From Methanobrevibacter sp. (GTDB lineage Archaea > Methanobacteriota > Methanobacteria > Methanobacteriales > Methanobacteriaceae): a stretch of 64,000 bases of DNA. The stretch is taken from contig NZ_JAGAXX010000051.1 of NCBI RefSeq assembly GCF_017940815.1, forward strand, positions 1-64,000, in the 5' to 3' direction. The translations under genes were made by a program, and so were the position numbers. Shown piece after piece: positions 62,401 through 64,000 of the stretch (positions are counted from its first letter, which is position 1; each line of letters opens with the position of its first letter). The notes beneath the pieces were generated by a model that saw nothing but the letters and a program-made list of their open reading frames with translations, ran no database searches and was not told the DNA's origin.

Positions 62401-64000
62401 TGCTTGACTCATAGTATGTTGGGTTTTCATTGTATTTAGCATAAATGTTCAAACTTCCACTATTTAAAGGAGTATATGTATATGTACCATCAGCATTTAC
62501 AGTACCTATGACATTTTCACCATCATAGAGTGTGAAAGTTCCCTCATGAATCTCGTTAGTGCCGTTGAATGCATGAGGAGTGATGACTACGCTTTCCCCT
62601 AAAACGATTGTGGACTCGCTTAAGTCAACCGTGGTTGTTGTAGGGTACTTGATAACTTTAACATCTTCAGAGTCTGAGTTACTTCTTTCGTATTTTCCGT
62701 CAACACCATTATAAACAGCATTGATAGTGTATTCGCCAGCAGGTTGATCTTTGAACACTAAAGGGTCATTTACATTTTGAGTAATGGTAGTAGTACCATA
62801 AGTATATGTAACTGTACCTTCAGTTATAACATTACCATTATTATCTTTAACAGTAGGTGTTAATGTTGCACTGCCATCTACATAGATTGTCTTTCCACCT
62901 TCCAATGTTAATGTGGTTGGATTCAGGTTTACAGTAATAGTGCCCACACCTGAACTAGGTATGTACCAATTAGTATTAACAGTATTGGTTACGCTTACAG
63001 TATAAGTATCAGCAGCCAAATTGTTTACAGTAATGGTATATTTATTTCCACTACCTGTTACTGAATATTGACTTCTAGGAACAGCATTACCTTTTGAATC
63101 AGTGATTGTTATTGCATTGATTCCGGTTGAGTTCACCAATGTAACATCCACACTTGCAGGGCTTCCATAATAAATATTATCGTTTCCAACAGTTACGCTG
63201 GAAGGACCTTTTACGCGTAGGTCTTCACTGTCTGTAGTTGCCCCACCATAATAGATACTGTCTCCAACATAACCATGATATTCGGCATATACAGTGTAGT
63301 CTCCCACATCACTTGGAATCCATGGAATCACATCATTAACATCCCTGTTTTCAAAAAGAGGAGTTCCGTCTGAAAGGAAATATGAAACGGTACCATGTGT
63401 GACTTTATTACCGTTCTGATCCAATATGTTCACTGACAAGTCAACGGAATCAGGCAAGGTAATCTCATGCTCGGATATTATCAAATCAGCAGTTGTCTTT
63501 CTGTAAACGGTAAATTCCATAGCACCCGGAATCTCTGCACCACCAGTCATGTGGAAATACAAGTCAGTGGTGCCCGGTTGGATATTTGAGAATGTATGAT
63601 AGAAATAAGCGTTACCGCTTGCTGCCTCAAAAGGAGTTTCTGAGCTTATATGAAGGCCACTTCTTAATGCAGCACTACTGTATCCACTACCACTTTTAAC
63701 GTGAGGTTCAATTATAAATAGTACTGAACCTCCTTCAACAGGATATTGAGGAGTGTAATACACTAAAATATAGTCATGCCCATTGTTTTTACCCTCAAGT
63801 TTAACACCTTTGCTAACGCTTTCATACTTAGCAAGCTCATTTTTAACAATTTGAGTTTCAGGTTCAACATCATAAGTATGAGTGTATGTCAATACTTCAT
63901 TATCATTACTAGCACCCAGCATATCGCCGGATTTGCTTAAAGAAACAGAATTTTGCAGATTCTTAGAGGAATTTTGTTCATTGGCGGATGACTCAGAAAT
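53402..64000 (-). CDS. Giant DUF11-repeat surface protein, N-terminus outside the window
   Basis: About 3530 residues visible. The frame stays open to position 64000, so the true start and signal peptide lie beyond the edge; the ATG at 63922 is internal. From the N-terminus there is a unique region with a jelly-roll look (to about 63200), then about seven Ig-like domains (63200-61560), then 22 DUF11 domains of about 117 residues, each opening V(D/I)LxITK and ending ENxTxxxxNNxT. Three Lys-rich Ig-like domains close the protein with no membrane helix. Many Asn-X-Ser/Thr sites. Probably a long wall-bound adhesin or stalk. Tandem repeats may also lead to copy-number change or assembly errors. 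Confidence 0.88.
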   Translation of the reverse strand: MSESSANEQNSSKNLQNSVSLSKSGDMLGASNDNEVLTYTHTYDVEPETQIVKNELAKYESVSKGVKLEGKNNGHDYILVYYTPQYPVEGGSVLFIIEPHVKSGSGYSSAALRSGLHISSETPFEAASGNAYFYHTFSNIQPGTTDLYFHMTGGAEIPGAMEFTVYRKTTADLIISEHEITLPDSVDLSVNILDQNGNKVTHGTVSYFLSDGTPLFENRDVNDVIPWIPSDVGDYTVYAEYHGYVGDSIYYGGATTDSEDLRVKGPSSVTVGNDNIYYGSPASVDVTLVNSTGINAITITDSKGNAVPRSQYSVTGSGNKYTITVNNLAADTYTVSVTNTVNTNWYIPSSGVGTITVNLNPTTLTLEGGKTIYVDGSATLTPTVKDNNGNVITEGTVTYTYGTTTITQNVNDPLVFKDQPAGEYTINAVYNGVDGKYERSNSDSEDVKVIKYPTTTTVDLSESTIVLGESVVITPHAFNGTNEIHEGTFTLYDGENVIGTVNADGTYTYTPLNSGSLNIYAKYNENPTYYESSNNNGKTLKVLPTSQIEITANGEKSQVTVTYGTDVVIANVVTPSNANGTARLNKNGELEKDDFAVNSEVNLGKLTPGTYVFKATYDGNGELGPSESNEVTVIVKNAPSTVAANDTTVNYGDPISVNVTSTHADKIKYEIINGSGVVEEGYIKPGEKIDVKTKLDAGSYTVKLTTDPENYYDGATNESTLTVNKANSAVDIDDIVINHGEDVKAPATTENATGITYVVLKDGEPVKTGEVEGPGDNYEIIVKDLEPGNYTLKVTTKVDEVNYNDATKEVKITVKPVVDLEITKVVEGEVKVLVGDEITYTITVTNKGPSTATVIVVNDVVTGPATIDATKSVASVGSLSGNTWTIDKLDKDAKATLKLVVVANDIGTVKNTAVVKCSENETEKTANAPDVTVDPLVILDITKTVDKTVANVGDNVTYTITVKNNGLSDASDVKVTEKLSNLVKVVDFGGANYVNNVWTVGDLAKGASATLKLVVEVIDNGTVENSVFVNAKENETIKNATSDNVTANPVVDLEITKKLEGETTVLVGDEFTYVITVKNNGPSTATNVKVSEKLSELVKLVRDVEGYDGSVWTVGTLAKGQSKDLVLTVKVINNGIISNIVAVTSKENDTNKSNNNASAPDVEAKPLVILDITKTVDRTVANVGENVTYTITVKNNGLSDASDVKVTEKLSDLVKVVDVGGANYVNNVWTVGDLAKGATATLKLVVEVIDNGTVENIAFVNAKENETLKNATSDNVTAVPVVDVEVTKTVDKTVANVGEQITYTITVTNKGPSKATGVKVTEELSKLVKLVKDVEGYDGHVWTVGDLANGESKKLELVVEIINNGTVENFVAVTSTEEDTNKSNNNDTADNVTARPVVDLEITKVVNTTKANVGEQVKYTITVTNNGPSKATDVKVTEELSKLVELVGTVEGYDGHVWTVGDLAKGESKELELVVKIIANGTVENFVAVTSNENDTNKSNNNDTSDNVTAVPVVDLEITKVVNTTKANVGEKVTYTITVTNKGPSNATGVKVTEKLSDLVKVVDFGDADYDVGTNVWTVGDLVKGATATLKLVVEIINNGTVENVAVVNSTENDTNITNNNATSDNVTAVPVVDVEITKTVDKTAVLVGDNITYTITVTNKGPSTATDVKVSEKLSDLVKLAKDVEGYDGKIWNVGTLAKGESKTLTLVVTVLSNGTISNSVNVTSKENDTNKTNNNASAPDVKVNSLVILNITKVVDRTVANVGENVTYTITVTNNGLSNATGVKVTEKLSDLVKVVDFGDADYDVKTNVWTIGDLAKGATATLKLVVEIINNGTVENVAIANSNENDTDKNATSDNVTAVPVVDLEITKVVNTTKANVGEQITYTITVTNKGPSNATGVKVTEKLSDLVKVVDFGKADYDVKTNIWNIGSLNKGETVVLNLIVEIINNGTVENVAVVNSTENDTNITNNNATSDNVTAVPVVDVEVTKVVNVTTANVGEQIKYTITVTNNGPSNATGVKVTEELSKLVELTEPVEGYDGHVWSVGDLAKGESKELVLIVKIIANGTVENFVAVTSTENDTNKSNNNDTADNVTAVPVVDLEITKVVNTTKANVGEKVTYTITVTNKGPSNATGVKVTEKLSGLVKVVDYGTANYDVGTNVWTVGDLAKDATATLNLVVEIINNGTVENVAIVNSTENDTNITNNNATSDNVTAVPVVDVEVTKTVDKTVANVGEQITYTITVTNKGPSKATGVKVTEELSDLVKLVKDVEGYDGHVWTVGDLAKGESKKLELVVEIIANGTVENFVAVNSTENDTNKSNNNDTADNVTAVPVVDLEITKVVNTTKANVGEKVTYTITVTNKGPSNATGVKVTEKLSDLVKVVDYGKADYDVGTNVWTVGDLAKGATATLNLVVEIINNGTVENFVAVNSTENDTNKSNNNDTSDNVTAVPVVDLEITKVVNTTKANVGEQITYTITVTNKGPSKATGVKVTEELSELVELVGTVEGYDGHVWTVGDLANGESKKLELVVKIIANGTVENFVAVNSTENDTNKSNNNDTADNVTAVPVVDLEITKVVNVTTANVGEKVTYTITVTNKGPSNATGVKVTEKLSDLVKVMDYGNADYDVGTNVWTVGDLAKDATATLNLVVEIINNGTVENVAIVNSTENDTNITNNNDTADNVTAVPVVDLVITKTVDKTSVLVGDNVTYTITVTNKGPSTATDVKVAEKLSDLVKLAEKVDGYDGSVWTVGTLAKGETKTLKLVVTVISNGTIPNSVSVTSKENDTNKTNNNASAPDVDAKPLVILNITKTVDVKSANVGENVTYTITVTNNGLSDATGVKVTEKLSDLVKVVDFGDADYDVSINVWTVGNLAKGATATLKLVVEVINNGTVENSVFVNSNENDTDVNTTSDNVTAIPVVDLEITKTVDKTVVNVTDEITFTIVVKNNGPSKATGVKVTEELSKLVELTKHVEGYDGHVWTVGDLAKGESKELVLVVKVIGNGTIANAVIVASNENDTNKSNNNASSDNVTALPIVDLEITKVVDRTTANVGENVTYTITVTNKGPSDATDVKVTDVLSDLVKVIDFGDAEYDGGTNVWTVGDLAKDATATLKLVVEIINNGTVENVVSVSSAENDTNMSNNNATAENVTAIPVVDLEISKTVDKTTANVGDEITFTIVVKNNGPSKATGVKVTEELSKLVELTKPVEGYDGHVWTVGDLAKGESKELVLVVKVIADGIIENNVTVSGNENDTNKSNNNASSDNVTAVPVVDLVITKKVDKTTATVGDLIKFTITVTNNGPSDATGVKVTEKLSKLVKLQGTVKGYSGNVWNVGNLAKGETKTLELVVKVISAGTIENNVDVSANEKDTNVKNNHASSDKVKAKAKESVVKVKVKFLTKKGKLLKNQKVTFKYLGKTYTAKTNSKGIATIKVKKVGNKVNGVVKFNKVVFDEKVLKHKAIKFKYSIKFTNSKGKPYVGKTVVIKFKGKTYKVKTNKKGVASLSLKNLKKGKYNIVAYYKDTYYSTSLKIKK
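53860..61556. repeat. 22 tandem ~350-bp repeats encoding DUF11 domains
   Basis: Repeat openings on the minus strand (V-D-L-E-I-T-K and variants) recur every 340-370 bp. Central units are nearly identical over long stretches, and the outer ones are more diverged. Units alternate between a VNTTKANVGE type and a VDKTVANVGE type, with every few units a V-I-L-D/N-I-T-K type, suggesting duplication of multi-repeat blocks. Confidence 0.85.

Overview
The window reads as chromosomal DNA of a low-GC methanogenic archaeon of the Methanobacteriales, most likely a gut or rumen Methanobrevibacter. The grounds are archaeal-type genes: the 6-deoxy-5-ketofructose/ADTH shikimate entry pair at 39334-41265, a class I CCA-adding enzyme, pantoate kinase, and F420H2:NADP oxidoreductase NpdG. 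Further grounds are very AT-rich spacers with TATA boxes, AGGAGG/AGGTGA ribosome sites, and a large set of 'adhesin-like' surface proteins of the kind that genus is known for. No tRNA, rRNA, CRISPR array, IS element or prophage was seen.

Layout. 1-5.5 kb: a hydrolase and an iron-sulfur flavoprotein on the minus strand, then a plus-strand operon of two family-2 glycosyltransferases and a RecB/Cas4-like nuclease, then an LCM-type methyltransferase. 5.6-6.8 kb: two more methyltransferases on the minus strand. The LCM gene and the ICMT gene share a TTTAGG-N4-CCTAAA operator-like palindrome beside the TATA box. 6.8-11.8 kb: an NhaC-family antiporter, a GNAT/zinc-ribbon protein and a B12-binding radical SAM enzyme. 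12-24.3 kb: two large beta-helix surface proteins, one carrying a complete papain-type protease. 24.4-32.5 kb: small metabolic, repair and regulatory genes (ketopantoate reductase family, four SseB-like proteins, MsrAB, Mrp/NBP35, CoA-disulfide-reductase-like enzyme, CAT-like protein, winged-helix regulator). 32.9-35 kb: three small tandem membrane-anchored single-Ig proteins. 35.2-44.3 kb: NpdG operon, tRNA CCA/ThpR/aromatic-precursor operon, pantoate kinase with a methyltransferase, and a frameshifted iron-sulfur flavoprotein. 44.3-64 kb: four surface proteins. Two have beta-helix plus a thioester-like domain, DUF11 repeats and a membrane anchor. One is a small Ser/Asp-rich anchored protein. 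The last is a giant protein with 22 DUF11 repeats whose N-terminus runs off the right edge.

How the parts work together. About half of the window builds the cell surface, in two anchoring styles: a Lys-rich Ig-like C-terminus without a membrane segment, or a (G/S)NP-hydrophobic-basic tail. The housekeeping genes cover CoA precursor synthesis, F420/NADP exchange, aromatic amino acid precursor synthesis, Fe-S assembly and oxidative repair.

The most interesting non-obvious signals are these. There is a conserved candidate thioester domain in two surface proteins. About 310 bp of 5' noncoding DNA is duplicated upstream of both. A leader RNA before the SseB-like cluster has two mutually exclusive hairpins around an 11-codon ORF. 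Two separate sets of shared operators were found. Terminator-like hairpins very often straddle the stop codon. All reading was by eye, and no similarity search was run.
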